DNA of 64,000 bases from Cohnella abietis (GTDB lineage Bacteria; Bacillota; Bacilli; Paenibacillales; Paenibacillaceae). This document shows, piece by piece, positions 15,887-25,110 of the stretch. The stretch spans positions 1,765,501 to 1,829,500 of the forward strand of contig NZ_AP019400.1 in the NCBI RefSeq assembly GCF_004295585.1, written 5' to 3'. The translations under genes and the position numbers were made by a program. The notes under the pieces were generated by a model that ran no database searches, was not told the origin of the DNA, and saw nothing but the letters and a program-made list of their open reading frames with translations. The number at the start of each line of letters is the position of its first letter. Within the stretch, counting starts at the first letter, position 1.

Positions 15887-16583
15887 GGCAAGGGCTGTGA
15901 GCGGTTCTACTAGAGCCGGATGCTGGGGTAATTCGTCAGGCTCTATTACGCTTGAGGCATCCATGGTGTTCCCTTGGGTTTTTATGATGACCTTTTTACT
16001 GCTCTTATTTTCCCTATTCATCTCTCAAGGTGCATTTCTATATTATAGCTCTTCAATTATGGCAGAACGGACTGCTTTCAGCTGGTCCAATTCAGCTAAA
16101 GAAACGAGTACAGGGGCCTATCCATCAGGGCAATACGATGGTCTATATTGGCGGTTCACCGATGATAGCCTTGTTCAAGGATTGTTTGGTTTAGTATCGG
16201 ACAATAAAGACTCAAGTGTGGTGATTGGCCCTGGAATTACCGAGGGTCGGGGTTCTAAGGCTGAGGACAAGCTTAGGAAGGTAGCCTTTGAGATGGTTAC
16301 CTCTCGAAAGGTAGGGAAAGGGCAAATAAGCTATTTCAATGTCGGTGTTAAACGTAATATAAATGTTGATTTAACAAGTGGGTGGTTAGTCAAGCCATTA
16401 GGCTGGCTGCGCGGGCAGGATACGGCATCTGCCAGCGTATCTGCCTTAGTCGTCGAGCCGACGGAGTTTCTGCGGTCATTTGATCTGGTTCGCTATTACG
16501 CTGCTAAAATGAAGGTCGCTAAGGAAGGACCGACGGAATATCGCAACAAGATAGGGGATGTTCTTAAAAAACGTGGACTTTAA
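15879..16583 (+). CDS. TadE-like pseudopilin
   Basis: The protein (234 residues from ATG 15879) has a basic leader and a class III-like motif GSITLEASMVFPW with Glu at +5. A long hydrophobic helix (FMMTFLLLLFSLFISQGAFLYY) and an extracellular domain follow. The ribosome site is poor. Translation probably depends on coupling to the pilin gene, which it overlaps by eight bases; a GTG at 15897 is an alternative start. TadE-like pseudopilins are minor subunits needed for Flp pilus assembly. The extracellular part is not recognised beyond the family. Confidence 0.8.
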   Translation: MIRARAVSGSTRAGCWGNSSGSITLEASMVFPWVFMMTFLLLLFSLFISQGAFLYYSSSIMAERTAFSWSNSAKETSTGAYPSGQYDGLYWRFTDDSLVQGLFGLVSDNKDSSVVIGPGITEGRGSKAEDKLRKVAFEMVTSRKVGKGQISYFNVGVKRNINVDLTSGWLVKPLGWLRGQDTASASVSALVVEPTEFLRSFDLVRYYAAKMKVAKEGPTEYRNKIGDVLKKRGL

Positions 16584-16616
16584 GCTATTAATCCAGTTAG
16601 TTAGGAGGCAGTAGGG

Positions 16617-18917
16617 GTGAAAGCTTCAAGAGATCAGAGGGAGCTCCCTTCCTACAGACAACAGCTGGAGGAGCGGGGCACGGCAGGATCGGTATCCATT
16701 TATTTTATTGCGGTTACTGCTGCTTTTATATTACTGACCGCTTTACTCATTGATTTTGCGAGAGTTGCGGCGTTTCGCAAGCAGGCAGAGCTGTCGGTCA
16801 AATCAGGTGTCCGTTCAGTATTGTCTTCCTATGACCCTGTTATTTACAAAAGATATGGCTTGTTCATTAGAGGTGGAGAATCAGCTAACGAGCTATTTCG
16901 TGAGACAGTGGAAGGGAACGTTGCACAGCTGGAAAAGGGAGGAGCGTTCCCTTTCTTGGATACGGTTTGGGGAGCCACTGACGTTACGGAAAGCCGTCCG
17001 CTAGCTAATCATGAAGTATTTCGCAGGCAAATACTCGAAGATATGAAGTACAAGGCACCAATCGATCTGACTTTGGAGCTGGCAGAACGTTTTCGAGGGG
17101 TGTCTGGAGCTATGAAAGAAGCTGCTTCAACAGTCGATCTATTGGAGAAAATGCGCAAAGCCTACGAGCGACGAGAAGCGGCATTGGATGACATTCTTGC
17201 TCTACAAAAAAAATACGGCAAGGAAATTCAAGGCAAGCTTTCGGCAGAAATCTCCTATCCACCAGTCGATATGAATACCCAACAATCTGCAGGCAATGCT
17301 CGTACAATTGCGGATATCGCGATGCAATACGAGGATTATGTAGGTAAACGACAGGAGGATGAAGCGAGAGTTATAGCTCTGCGGCTTAGAGAAGAAGAGA
17401 AAAGACGAAACCAAGCGAACGGAGTTAATACAAAGGATAAAAACGAGGTTGAATTAGAAGGACCACGCTATGGCGCAGTTATTAGTTCTTATGAATCTGG
17501 GGTGACTTCGACAGCGTCATCATTAGGTAATCGCTCGGTATCGATTAGGGAGAAGGTAGATGAGGCCACGGAAAAGGTAAATACGGCTTTTCTTGCAGCT
17601 AAGCAAGCTAATGAAGAGATGAAAGCTATCTTGGAGCAGGCTAAATCTACTCCTCCCGGCATCGTAGGAGAAGAGACGGCTAACGAGGGGGGCACGATTG
17701 ATGCTGAACAGTTACAATCCCTGGCGGAGCTTCGCAAGACTACTGAACAGCTAATACTGGACCCCTTGTTTTTTCAACAATATGAGACTGAATGGGGGTT
17801 ACAGCAAACCAAGGGTTTATTACTGGCGAACGAGGCTTCAGCATTCTCGTCGCTTGCCTCTAGTGTTCCGGGTTCAACTGGCAGGGGTCAAGCAGTAAGG
17901 AATGGAGCAGAGCGACTGCAAAGCTCTTATGCTGAATATGTGCGGGCTTATGGCTCTATCGGTGCTGTCTATTCTACTCGGGAGGCTACTCTCCAAGCCC
18001 ATCGTTCTCATGATAACGCAACTAAGCAAGAGAATGAGAAAGCAAAAACAGAATGGTCCGGGGCTATGAGCTTTCTGGGAGCATTAACCGGTGTATCGGG
18101 CTCACCGGAGGAGAAAGCGGATTTCGAGAAAGTTAAGGGACTCTATGAAAGCAATAGGGAATGGAATCAGGCTGAGAAGGAGCAGGCCAAGGCGGTAAAT
18201 AAAAAAGACCCTTCGGAAGGAAGGGATGAGGCAATATCCGCTTCTGGGGGCTTGTTGGATATGCTAGACGGTTCTTTAGTTGGTGCTAGAGATCAACTAT
18301 ACTTCTCTGAATATATCATTGCTAGAATGTCTCGATACGACTCGTCATTAGTCAAAAATATGCTCCACGGTGAAGATGCCCCCTTAAATGTTAGCCTACA
18401 GGAAACAGAATATATTCTATATGGCTTAAACAATCCGGCAGGCAATATTGCCGCTGCATATGGTGAAATCTTTGCTTTTCGGCTAGCCATTCGGACAATG
18501 GAAGGACTAATACAATGCCGTGCAATGGGCCACCCGTTACTAGTTCTCGCAGCAGCGCTTGTCTATGGGATTAGTAATGCTCTTAAAGATATGCAACGTC
18601 TCGTGGAGGAGGGCAAGGTCCAGCTTTCAAAATACATTAAAGTGGATACCGTGTATAAGGATTACCTCCGACTTTTTTTGCTGGCACATGGTGGATCAGC
18701 CAACCATCAGGCGAGAATGATCGCAGTTATGGAGCATGCCTCTGGGGTTTCCTTTCGCGGAGCATACACCTATGAGAGTGGAGAAGGAACAGCTTCGATT
18801 AAGCTATGGTTTTTTCCAGGCTTGCTGAAGGTGATGGGACGCTTTGGAGATTTAGGAGGGACGGTAAAGGGGAATCGCTATGAAGCAACTTATACCGCGG
18901 AAAGCTCCTATCAATAG
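16617..18917 (+). CDS. TadG-like protein (DUF5702), minor pilus component
   Basis: The 766-residue protein starts with GTG behind TTAGGAGGCAG. Near the N-terminus it has GSVSIYFIAVTAAFILLTA, followed by LLIDFARVAAFRKQAELSV, the signature of DUF5702/TadG-like proteins of Gram-positive Tad loci. An extracellular part of about 650 residues follows, with several coiled-coil regions (residues about 165-240 and 300-340). A second hydrophobic segment occurs near residue 635 (HPLLVLAAALVYGISNAL). TadG-like proteins are minor, surface-exposed parts of the pilus machine. It overlaps the next gene by 38 bases. Confidence 0.78.
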   Translation: MKASRDQRELPSYRQQLEERGTAGSVSIYFIAVTAAFILLTALLIDFARVAAFRKQAELSVKSGVRSVLSSYDPVIYKRYGLFIRGGESANELFRETVEGNVAQLEKGGAFPFLDTVWGATDVTESRPLANHEVFRRQILEDMKYKAPIDLTLELAERFRGVSGAMKEAASTVDLLEKMRKAYERREAALDDILALQKKYGKEIQGKLSAEISYPPVDMNTQQSAGNARTIADIAMQYEDYVGKRQEDEARVIALRLREEEKRRNQANGVNTKDKNEVELEGPRYGAVISSYESGVTSTASSLGNRSVSIREKVDEATEKVNTAFLAAKQANEEMKAILEQAKSTPPGIVGEETANEGGTIDAEQLQSLAELRKTTEQLILDPLFFQQYETEWGLQQTKGLLLANEASAFSSLASSVPGSTGRGQAVRNGAERLQSSYAEYVRAYGSIGAVYSTREATLQAHRSHDNATKQENEKAKTEWSGAMSFLGALTGVSGSPEEKADFEKVKGLYESNREWNQAEKEQAKAVNKKDPSEGRDEAISASGGLLDMLDGSLVGARDQLYFSEYIIARMSRYDSSLVKNMLHGEDAPLNVSLQETEYILYGLNNPAGNIAAAYGEIFAFRLAIRTMEGLIQCRAMGHPLLVLAAALVYGISNALKDMQRLVEEGKVQLSKYIKVDTVYKDYLRLFLLAHGGSANHQARMIAVMEHASGVSFRGAYTYESGEGTASIKLWFFPGLLKVMGRFGDLGGTVKGNRYEATYTAESSYQ

Positions 18918-19830
18918 TAATAGAGGTGTCACGCATTCTAACGGAGGAGTAACTTTAGAAACCGCGCTCGTCATGCCTGTATTTCTTATGTTTGTATTTT
19001 TCTTAATCTTCATCATACAGACAGCTGTGTATTCTATGGCACTGCATGGAGCACTATCCCAGACAACTAGGCAGGCTGCATCAGCTTGGTATCCGATTTC
19101 TCTAGCATTGGAGCAAGCAAGAGCCTCAGAAATCAATCAACAGGTCGAGCATTGGAATGACAAGTGGCTTAAAGTGGGGGAAACCGTAAGTGAGTATGGG
19201 AAGTGGCTACCCTCCCCAATCAAGGAATGGGCTGAGCAAGCTACGAGTGGAAATTTCTCACTAGAGCAGAATGCAGCTAAGCTAGCCTTTGGACAATTGA
19301 TGCAGCCATTTGTGGATGAGCGCGTATTGAATTCTTCTAGAATTACCTTAACCTCAATTGGCTTACCGGACAATGATGACAGGGGCAAATCTTATTTAAG
19401 CGTTGAAGCTGAATATGCACTTCCCTTTCAAGTTCCATTTTTGAATCGTAAATTAGTTCTTCGTGAATCTGCAAGGGAGCGAGTTTGGATAGGGGGAAGT
19501 CCATCCAAATCACTACTCGTTGAGGATGGAAAGGAAGCATTTAATGTTACTTTCGTCTCCTTGGATCCAAACCCAGTCAAACCAGGTCGGAAAGCTACAC
19601 TTGTTATTCGCACGAAGCCCGGAACAGCTGTTGATCTCTCTGTTATATACAAAAGTGGCCTTAGCCAAGCTAAGCATCTGGGCAGTGCGATTGCTGATGA
19701 ATCGGGGCTGGTTTCATGGACGTGGCATGTATCAGGAAGGACGACTCCGGGAGAGTGGGGCTTTCAAGTTACCAATGGTAGTGGCGGAGTATGGCAACAT
19801 ACGTTTCAAGTGGAAGGCAAGCTGCACTAA
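18880..19830 (+). CDS. Second TadE-like pseudopilin with C-terminal Ig-like domain
   Basis: The 316-residue protein has a polar leader and the motif GGVTLETALVMPVF with Glu at +5. A hydrophobic helix (FLMFVFFLIFIIQTAVYSM) and then a soluble domain follow. Residues about 215-314 look like a separate Ig-like beta sandwich (FNVTFVSLDPNPVKPGRKA, GLVSWTWHVSGRTTPGEWGF), unusual for TadE proteins and possibly adhesive. It starts inside the end of the DUF5702 gene. A GGAATCGC stretch sits just before the ATG, but the ribosome site is weak, so coupling is likely. Confidence 0.75.
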   Translation: MKQLIPRKAPINSNRGVTHSNGGVTLETALVMPVFLMFVFFLIFIIQTAVYSMALHGALSQTTRQAASAWYPISLALEQARASEINQQVEHWNDKWLKVGETVSEYGKWLPSPIKEWAEQATSGNFSLEQNAAKLAFGQLMQPFVDERVLNSSRITLTSIGLPDNDDRGKSYLSVEAEYALPFQVPFLNRKLVLRESARERVWIGGSPSKSLLVEDGKEAFNVTFVSLDPNPVKPGRKATLVIRTKPGTAVDLSVIYKSGLSQAKHLGSAIADESGLVSWTWHVSGRTTPGEWGFQVTNGSGGVWQHTFQVEGKLH

Positions 19831-19843
19831 AGGAGGGGGAAAG

Positions 19844-20329
19844 GTGAGTCTAGGGGTATTAATTATCGTAAGTCTTTTACTCGTATGTGCCAGCTGGACA
19901 GATTTGCGGCGTATGATAATTCCCAATGAGTTAACGCTTTTGTTTGCGGGAGGGGGATTGTTATTTCAATTTATCTCGCAAGGCATTACGGGTCTTGGTT
20001 GGGCAGTAGCAGGTGCTCTTGCAGGTATAATTCCGCTTTATATTATGAATCGTCTGGGAGGAATAGGTGGGGGCGACGTAAAGCTTTTTGGGGCATTCGG
20101 AGCCTGGATGGGCCCCATCTTAACCTTACAATTACTCGTTTTTTCGATCCTTTGTGCAGGTGGAATCGCCGGCTTACTGCTACTGCTTCGCCTTCCCGGT
20201 TTAAGAGCAATGGGAAAGAAAATGAAGTGGCCATGGGGCAACCATCCGCTTACAGCCGGACGAAGCACACAGTTTCCTTTTATGTTAGCGGTCGCTCCAG
20301 GATTTATAGCCTTGTTAGGGAAAGGGTAG
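19844..20329 (+). CDS. cpaA: Prepilin peptidase, A24 family (CpaA/TadV-like)
   Basis: I place the start at GTG 19844, six bases after an AAAGGAGGGGG site; the longer open frame upstream overlaps the pseudopilin gene. The 161-residue membrane protein has both aspartates of the A24 fold: SWTDLRRMIIPNELT near the N-terminus and GGGDVKLFGAFGAWMG in the middle. There are about six hydrophobic segments. It cleaves the leaders of the pilin and pseudopilins. It lacks the long methylase domain of bifunctional prepilin peptidases, as is normal for Tad loci. Confidence 0.88.
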   Translation: MSLGVLIIVSLLLVCASWTDLRRMIIPNELTLLFAGGGLLFQFISQGITGLGWAVAGALAGIIPLYIMNRLGGIGGGDVKLFGAFGAWMGPILTLQLLVFSILCAGGIAGLLLLLRLPGLRAMGKKMKWPWGNHPLTAGRSTQFPFMLAVAPGFIALLGKG

Positions 20330-20332
20330 GGA

Positions 20333-21913
20333 ATGCGAATGGAACCTTTATCAGTTCGGTTTGAGCAAAGAAGAGGTCATTTCATGATTATCGAACGTAA
20401 CCCTCCGGTCACACGTGAAGAGATAAATGAAACACAATTGCTAATGCTGAAAAAATGTGAAATTCCAGGACTGCTCCCCCTGGAAACAGAGGAATACGAT
20501 GGACAGACATCACTGCGTTATTCATTGGCGGGTACTCGTATGCTATCGGAGGCTATGCGAGCATCGAATTGGTCAATGTCCGAAATGCTGGGCGCTTTGT
20601 GCAGACTAGCGGAAGTACTAGAGGAATGTCGGCTTTACTTGCTAGATGCCGATCGAATAAGGTTGCATGATGAGTTCATATTCGTTGGAGAGGATTGGCA
20701 TGATCTGAGATTTACTTATATTCCAATTGATATGCCGACTCTCCATCAGGCTGATGATTTAGAGCGCCTTATCATTAGGTGGATGATGAAGGTTAAGGAG
20801 CCGGATGGACAGGTTATGCAAAATGTATTGCGAATGGTCGCTACTCCAGGGTTCATGCCGATTGTTCTCAGCCGTTATATAAGGCAGATTTTGTCTGGAT
20901 CATCTGTAGATGTGAGCGAAGCACCGATACGTTCATCGCAGTCTCCAGTATTCGAGCTGCCTGAAGAATCTAAAGCAGACGCTGTAAAGTCATCTCGCTC
21001 ATGGGATTTTTTGCACCCTATATCAGCTGATCTGCATTCCGTATCCGAAATGTGGGGCGATTTTCCAGAGCCACAGAGAAGGCAAGAGAACAATGAAGAA
21101 ATAACCGGGTCAGACATGGAACAAAAAACGGAGCCAATGGATTTGGGCAAATGGCGTATTATTGTGGCTTGCGCTTCGTTATTCCTAGTCGCTATGACGT
21201 GGAGATTTCTCTACTTAAATGAGTCGAGCGAGCAAAAATTATTATTGTGCTTATGCGTAACGTTAGTGTCCGGTGCAGGAGTACTGGTCTTATGGAATGG
21301 TGTACCAGCTTGGGCCAAGAGAAAGCGCAAATCCCCGGAGCATTCGAATTTGGAGCGATATAGGAATAGGAACAGATCTGAGCCTGAACCAATAAGTAGG
21401 GTAGAACATCAGAGCATTGATAACGAACATCGGGGGGCTTCTAGATTTTCAATCCATAATTCGCTGCAATCAATGGAGCCTTTGGGAAGAGAGCCTACGC
21501 CTTTTGATCTAGCTGTGGACAATGGGGGTTCTTTTCCCAAGGAGACGTCGTGGATTACTGCTGCGAATGATCAAACTACATTCCTTGAGCAGAGGAATGT
21601 ACCTAATCTTGAAGTCTTTTATTTAGTATGGAAAACAAAAAATGAGGGTAGTCGAATTCCATTGAAGGGTAGCTCGCTTGTTATTGGAAGATCGGCGGAT
21701 GCTGCTCAGCATGTTGACCAGACAATGGGGATATCGCGCGCTCATGTAGAGCTTGTGAAGGTATCCGAGCAATGGAAGGTGAAGGATCTCGGCTCACGAA
21801 ATGGCAGTCGACTCAATGATACACCGATGGCTCCTTATGAGCTGTATTCCTTGCAAATAGGAGATTGCATAACACTGGCTAACTCACAGTACCAATTTCA
21901 GCAGGCGAATTAA
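20333..21913 (+). CDS. DUF6382/FHA-domain membrane protein
   Basis: The 526-residue protein has an N-terminal DUF6382 region (about residues 1-180), a linker, two membrane helices at about 265-315 (WRIIVACASLFLVAMTWRF and LLLCLCVTLVSGAGVLVLW), a polar linker, and a C-terminal FHA domain (residues about 440-524: LVIGRS, MGISRAHVEL, VKDLGSRNGSRLND). FHA domains bind phosphothreonine peptides, so it may link Tad assembly to a Ser/Thr kinase. Such proteins regularly close Gram-positive Tad loci. It follows the peptidase by three bases and precedes a terminator. Confidence 0.8.
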   Translation: MRMEPLSVRFEQRRGHFMIIERNPPVTREEINETQLLMLKKCEIPGLLPLETEEYDGQTSLRYSLAGTRMLSEAMRASNWSMSEMLGALCRLAEVLEECRLYLLDADRIRLHDEFIFVGEDWHDLRFTYIPIDMPTLHQADDLERLIIRWMMKVKEPDGQVMQNVLRMVATPGFMPIVLSRYIRQILSGSSVDVSEAPIRSSQSPVFELPEESKADAVKSSRSWDFLHPISADLHSVSEMWGDFPEPQRRQENNEEITGSDMEQKTEPMDLGKWRIIVACASLFLVAMTWRFLYLNESSEQKLLLCLCVTLVSGAGVLVLWNGVPAWAKRKRKSPEHSNLERYRNRNRSEPEPISRVEHQSIDNEHRGASRFSIHNSLQSMEPLGREPTPFDLAVDNGGSFPKETSWITAANDQTTFLEQRNVPNLEVFYLVWKTKNEGSRIPLKGSSLVIGRSADAAQHVDQTMGISRAHVELVKVSEQWKVKDLGSRNGSRLNDTPMAPYELYSLQIGDCITLANSQYQFQQAN

Positions 21914-21922
21914 CGTGTAATA

Positions 21923-21959
21923 AAGAAGCCCTAGCGGGTAATATCCCGCAGGGCTTCTT
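21923..21959. terminator. Bidirectional terminator between the tad locus and the TIGR01777 gene
   Basis: A 15-base-pair inverted repeat (AAGAAGCCCTAGCGGG / CCCGCAGGGCTTCTT) lies between convergent genes and also covers the stop codon of the reverse gene. T-rich ends exist on both sides, short on each. Confidence 0.8.
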
Positions 21960-22836
21960 CTAGCTTAGGAAAAGCGAAGCTAAATCCTTGGTCCAACAGC
22001 TTCCGAGGCATTGCTTTTTGTCCGGTGAGCACAAGCGTGCTCATTTCTCCAAGGGCTTTTTTTAGGAACAGGCCTGGAACCGGAAACCAATGGGGCCGCT
22101 TAGTCACTCGGCCTAACATACGACCGAACTCGTCATTGGATACAGGATCAGGAGCAACAGCGTTAACCGGACCGGATATAGCAGGGTTATCCAGACAGAA
22201 AAGAATGAGCGAAACCATATCCTGCAGATGGATCCAAGGCAACCCTTGTTTACCGTTCCCTATGCGGCCGCCGCCGAAAAAACGATAGGGTAGCCGAATG
22301 ATCGGGAATGCTCCCCCTTCGCCGGCACATACGATACCTATCCGAAGCTTAACAAGTCGCTCAACAGGAATGAGCTCAGCTGCCTGCTCCCATTTGACGA
22401 CTACCTCGCCAAGGAAATCTGCAGGCATGGTCGGTGAGGATTCATCAAAGACCTGATCCACAGAATGACCGTAAAGTGAAATTCCGGATGCATTTATGAC
22501 GACAGCAGGCGGAGAGCTCATCCGTTTTAGATTATCGGCAATCCGAGCTGCTGCTTCTATGCGTGAGGATAGAATTCTTTCCTTCGCCTTCTTGCTCCAT
22601 CTCTGATTAATGGATTCGCCCGTCAGGTTAATAATTCCATCGAATTCCCCTAAACAGTCCGGATCAACGCTCCATTCCGTCCAAGTAACATAGTGAGGAT
22701 GGGGGAGGGTGGAGTCGTGAGTGGGCTTCAAGGGTTTATTCCTCGTAATGATCCACACTTCGTCCCCTCGAGACAGTAGCGCATACGTTAGAGCTTTTCC
22801 AATGAACCCCGTTCCACCGCATAACAACAAGCGCAT
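21931..22836 (-). CDS. TIGR01777-family SDR oxidoreductase/epimerase
   Basis: The 301-residue protein starts at ATG 22836, just after an AGGAGGGG site; an upstream GTG overlaps that site. It has the N-terminal Rossmann motif MRLLLCGGTGFIGKAL, a GIINLTGESINQRW segment typical of TIGR01777 (SDR39U1-like) proteins, and ASGISLYG with the Tyr. The C-terminal DUF1731 region (MSTLVLTGQKAMPRKLLDQGFSF, split here as a family landmark) is present. The substrate is unknown in this family; some members affect cell division. It converges on the tad locus. Confidence 0.85.
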   Translation of the reverse strand: MRLLLCGGTGFIGKALTYALLSRGDEVWIITRNKPLKPTHDSTLPHPHYVTWTEWSVDPDCLGEFDGIINLTGESINQRWSKKAKERILSSRIEAAARIADNLKRMSSPPAVVINASGISLYGHSVDQVFDESSPTMPADFLGEVVVKWEQAAELIPVERLVKLRIGIVCAGEGGAFPIIRLPYRFFGGGRIGNGKQGLPWIHLQDMVSLILFCLDNPAISGPVNAVAPDPVSNDEFGRMLGRVTKRPHWFPVPGLFLKKALGEMSTLVLTGQKAMPRKLLDQGFSFAFPKLEEALRDITR

Positions 22837-22858
22837 GTTGCCCCTCCTCACTCATCAG

Positions 22859-23272
22859 TTACTTTTTATCAATTGAAATGATAGTAAGCGGGTTAATTGT
22901 ATTGCCATCAGTGTCTAACACAGCTTCTGTGTATTGAAAGACAACGGGATCTCCCTCAGTCCAGGAATCCACCTTTTCGGCAATTTCAGGGCTGATCTGG
23001 AAAGCAGTTGCTCCATTATCAGTCTTAATTTCAATCGTATGAGTATCCTGCAAACCACTGTATTCACCTGTACCGTTAAGTGTTTCAGCGGATGCGGTAG
23101 GACTTGCGCTCTCTGTTTCCGTAGCACCGCTAGCACTTGGGCTCGCTGTTAGGGAAGGGCTTGCAGATGGAGAAGAACTGCCGCTATTGTTGTTGCCGCA
23201 AGCTGTTCCCATCAGGACTAAGGTAAGTACCGCAACGCTCATTGCCATAGCTGTCTTTTTATTTTTTTTCAT
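22859..23272 (-). CDS. Small lipoprotein, unknown function
   Basis: The 137-residue protein has a lipoprotein signal (KTAMAMSVAVLTLVLMGTAC) with the Cys at about residue 25. A Ser/Pro/Ala-rich linker runs to about residue 65, and a small C-terminal domain follows (EYSGLQDTHTIEIKTDNG, VVFQYTEAVLDTDG, TIISIDKK). The lipobox -3 position is Gly, which is weak but acceptable. The C-terminal domain looks like a single small beta barrel. It lies just downstream of, and in the same direction as, the DUF2621-like gene. No function is recognised. Confidence 0.65.
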   Translation of the reverse strand: MKKNKKTAMAMSVAVLTLVLMGTACGNNNSGSSSPSASPSLTASPSASGATETESASPTASAETLNGTGEYSGLQDTHTIEIKTDNGATAFQISPEIAEKVDSWTEGDPVVFQYTEAVLDTDGNTINPLTIISIDKK

Positions 23273-23355
23273 AAGTAACTTACACCTCCTATGAGGTTAA
23301 ACGAAATAAACGGCTAAAGGTTTCGTTTATTAGTTTGTCCGTAAAGTGTCAGCCC

Positions 23356-23790
23356 TTATTTGAGCAAGTGATTGTATGCGGAATAATCGATCTGTTTCTT
23401 CTCCAGAAAGTCTTTTAAGCTGCGATGGTCACGAGGCGGAGTTGCCCGAATATAGCCTTCAATGCAATGTTCCTTGGTCACTTCTGATGATCCACTTTCT
23501 ACTGCCAATTGTCCGATTTTGGCTGCAATAGAGTGGCTGGCAATATCTCGAAAAGGACCGGGAACCGGGGAAACCAGTGTATGTAGCATATCCTTGGAAT
23601 CTTCGGTCCATAGCTCACGGCTGCGTTCCACCCAATAATTTTGCCAGTCTAGCTTAGATTTTCCATCGCTTTTGGGAAGTACCTTCAAAAACTTGCGGAA
23701 CATAAAAAATCCGCCCACACACATGAACAAAATAAGCACGATGGTCCAAAACCCGATAAAATACATAAACCAGTCGGGAGCATTTTTCAT
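23356..23790 (-). CDS. DUF2621-like membrane protein
   Basis: I place the start at the ATG at 23790 (MKNAPDWFMYFIGFW), preceded by GAGGTGATCT. The 144-residue protein has one N-terminal membrane helix (FMYFIGFWTIVLILFMCVGGFF) and then a soluble domain with WVERSRELWTEDSKDML and GSSEVTKEHCIEGYIRATPPRDH. The Cys-containing segment near the end resembles protochlorophyllide-reductase-like small domains seen in DUF2621 proteins. The family assignment is from memory of the pattern and is moderate. It is followed in the same direction by a small lipoprotein gene. Confidence 0.6.
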   Translation of the reverse strand: MKNAPDWFMYFIGFWTIVLILFMCVGGFFMFRKFLKVLPKSDGKSKLDWQNYWVERSRELWTEDSKDMLHTLVSPVPGPFRDIASHSIAAKIGQLAVESGSSEVTKEHCIEGYIRATPPRDHRSLKDFLEKKQIDYSAYNHLLK

Positions 23791-23925
23791 ATAGATCACC
23801 TCATGTTGAGATTATAGCTCATTTCTAGATTTATTTCGACGTTCGCGATACAATAAGGAGATGATTTCGATAATAGACCGTGACTATACTCGCGGGGTAC
23901 GGAACGGAAAATGAAAGGAGCAATT

Positions 23926-25059
23926 ATGATGCTGAAGATTGGATCACATGTATCTTTTGCCGGCAAAGGATTGTTGACAGCAGCTAACGAGGCTATTTCT
24001 TACGGGTCCGGTACTTTTATGATCTACACAGGTGCGCCTCAGAATACAAGAAGAAAGCCGATAGAAGAGTTATATATTCCCGAGGGCAAAGAGGTAATGG
24101 CGGCTAGTGGTATTGATAATATCGTTGTTCATGCTCCTTACATCGTTAACCTGGGCTCATATAAAGAGGATACTTTCCGTCTCGCCATTGATTTTCTTCA
24201 GGAGGAAATCCGTCGTACGCATAAAATTGGGGTGAAAAATATTGTTTTACACCCAGGAGCCTATACAGATAAAGATGCCCAATACGGGATTGAACGAATT
24301 GCCGCAGGCTTGAATGAGGTGCTCGAGGCCACTAAGGAAACAGACGTTAATATTGCTCTGGAGACGATGGCAGGTAAAGGCACTGAAATCGGACGCAGCT
24401 TTGAAGAATTGGCCCAAATTATTGAACGGGTTAATCTCAACAATCGATTGACAGTATGTATGGATACTTGCCATATTCACGATGCAGGATACGATATCGT
24501 TGGGGATGTTGATGGTGTCCTTCGTAAGTTCGATGATATTATCGGGCTCGATCGGATTGCAGTTGTTCATGTGAACGACAGCAAAAATCCGCTAGGGGCA
24601 GGGAAAGACCGTCACGCTCCTATAGGCTCAGGCTGGATTGGCTATGAAGGGATTGCTGGAGTTGTCGGGCATGAGCTTCTTAAGGACAAGCCTTTCATAT
24701 TGGAGACTCCATGGATTGGGAAAAAGGAAACATCGGAGCGTCCAATGTACGAAGCGGAAATCGCGATGCTAAGCGGAACAACAATTGAGCGTTTTGGCGA
24801 TGAATTTGCTGAAGATGTGGAACGATTACACTATTTCTTCGATAAGGTAGGAATTGAACCACGGCTATATGTGCTAAATACATGGGAGCTCCTTAAATCG
24901 GACGCTAAAGCAAGAAAAGCGGATCCACGGGAACCGATGGAAAGGCTTTACGATATGCTGATGGAAAATCGGGTTTTATCAGGCGACATAAGCGAAGAAG
25001 CAGTCAATCAACGATTGTTAGGCTTTCTAGCTGGTCCGGATTGGTTGAGTAGTTTATAA
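23926..25059 (+). CDS. nfo: Endonuclease IV (deoxyribonuclease IV) with C-terminal extension
   Basis: The enzyme cuts DNA at abasic sites in base excision repair. I chose ATG 23926 because AAAGGAG lies five bases before it; the ATG at 23911 overlaps that site. Zinc-site motifs of the family are all visible: [82 protein letters not shown] and ILETPW. The known family is about 280-300 residues; this one has about 95 extra C-terminal residues (after ETPWIGKKE), predicted mainly helical. The extension is not recognised. Confidence 0.9.
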   Translation: MMLKIGSHVSFAGKGLLTAANEAISYGSGTFMIYTGAPQNTRRKPIEELYIPEGKEVMAASGIDNIVVHAPYIVNLGSYKEDTFRLAIDFLQEEIRRTHKIGVKNIVLHPGAYTDKDAQYGIERIAAGLNEVLEATKETDVNIALETMAGKGTEIGRSFEELAQIIERVNLNNRLTVCMDTCHIHDAGYDIVGDVDGVLRKFDDIIGLDRIAVVHVNDSKNPLGAGKDRHAPIGSGWIGYEGIAGVVGHELLKDKPFILETPWIGKKETSERPMYEAEIAMLSGTTIERFGDEFAEDVERLHYFFDKVGIEPRLYVLNTWELLKSDAKARKADPREPMERLYDMLMENRVLSGDISEEAVNQRLLGFLAGPDWLSSL

Positions 25060-25110
25060 AATTAAGCGAGTAATTGAACACGGAGCTATGTGGAGAGGAA
25101 GTAAAGAACA

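Noticed and set aside
19520..19843. Longer N-terminus for the prepilin peptidase
   Set aside because: It overlaps the pseudopilin gene by over 300 bases and lies before the AAAGGAGGGGG ribosome site.
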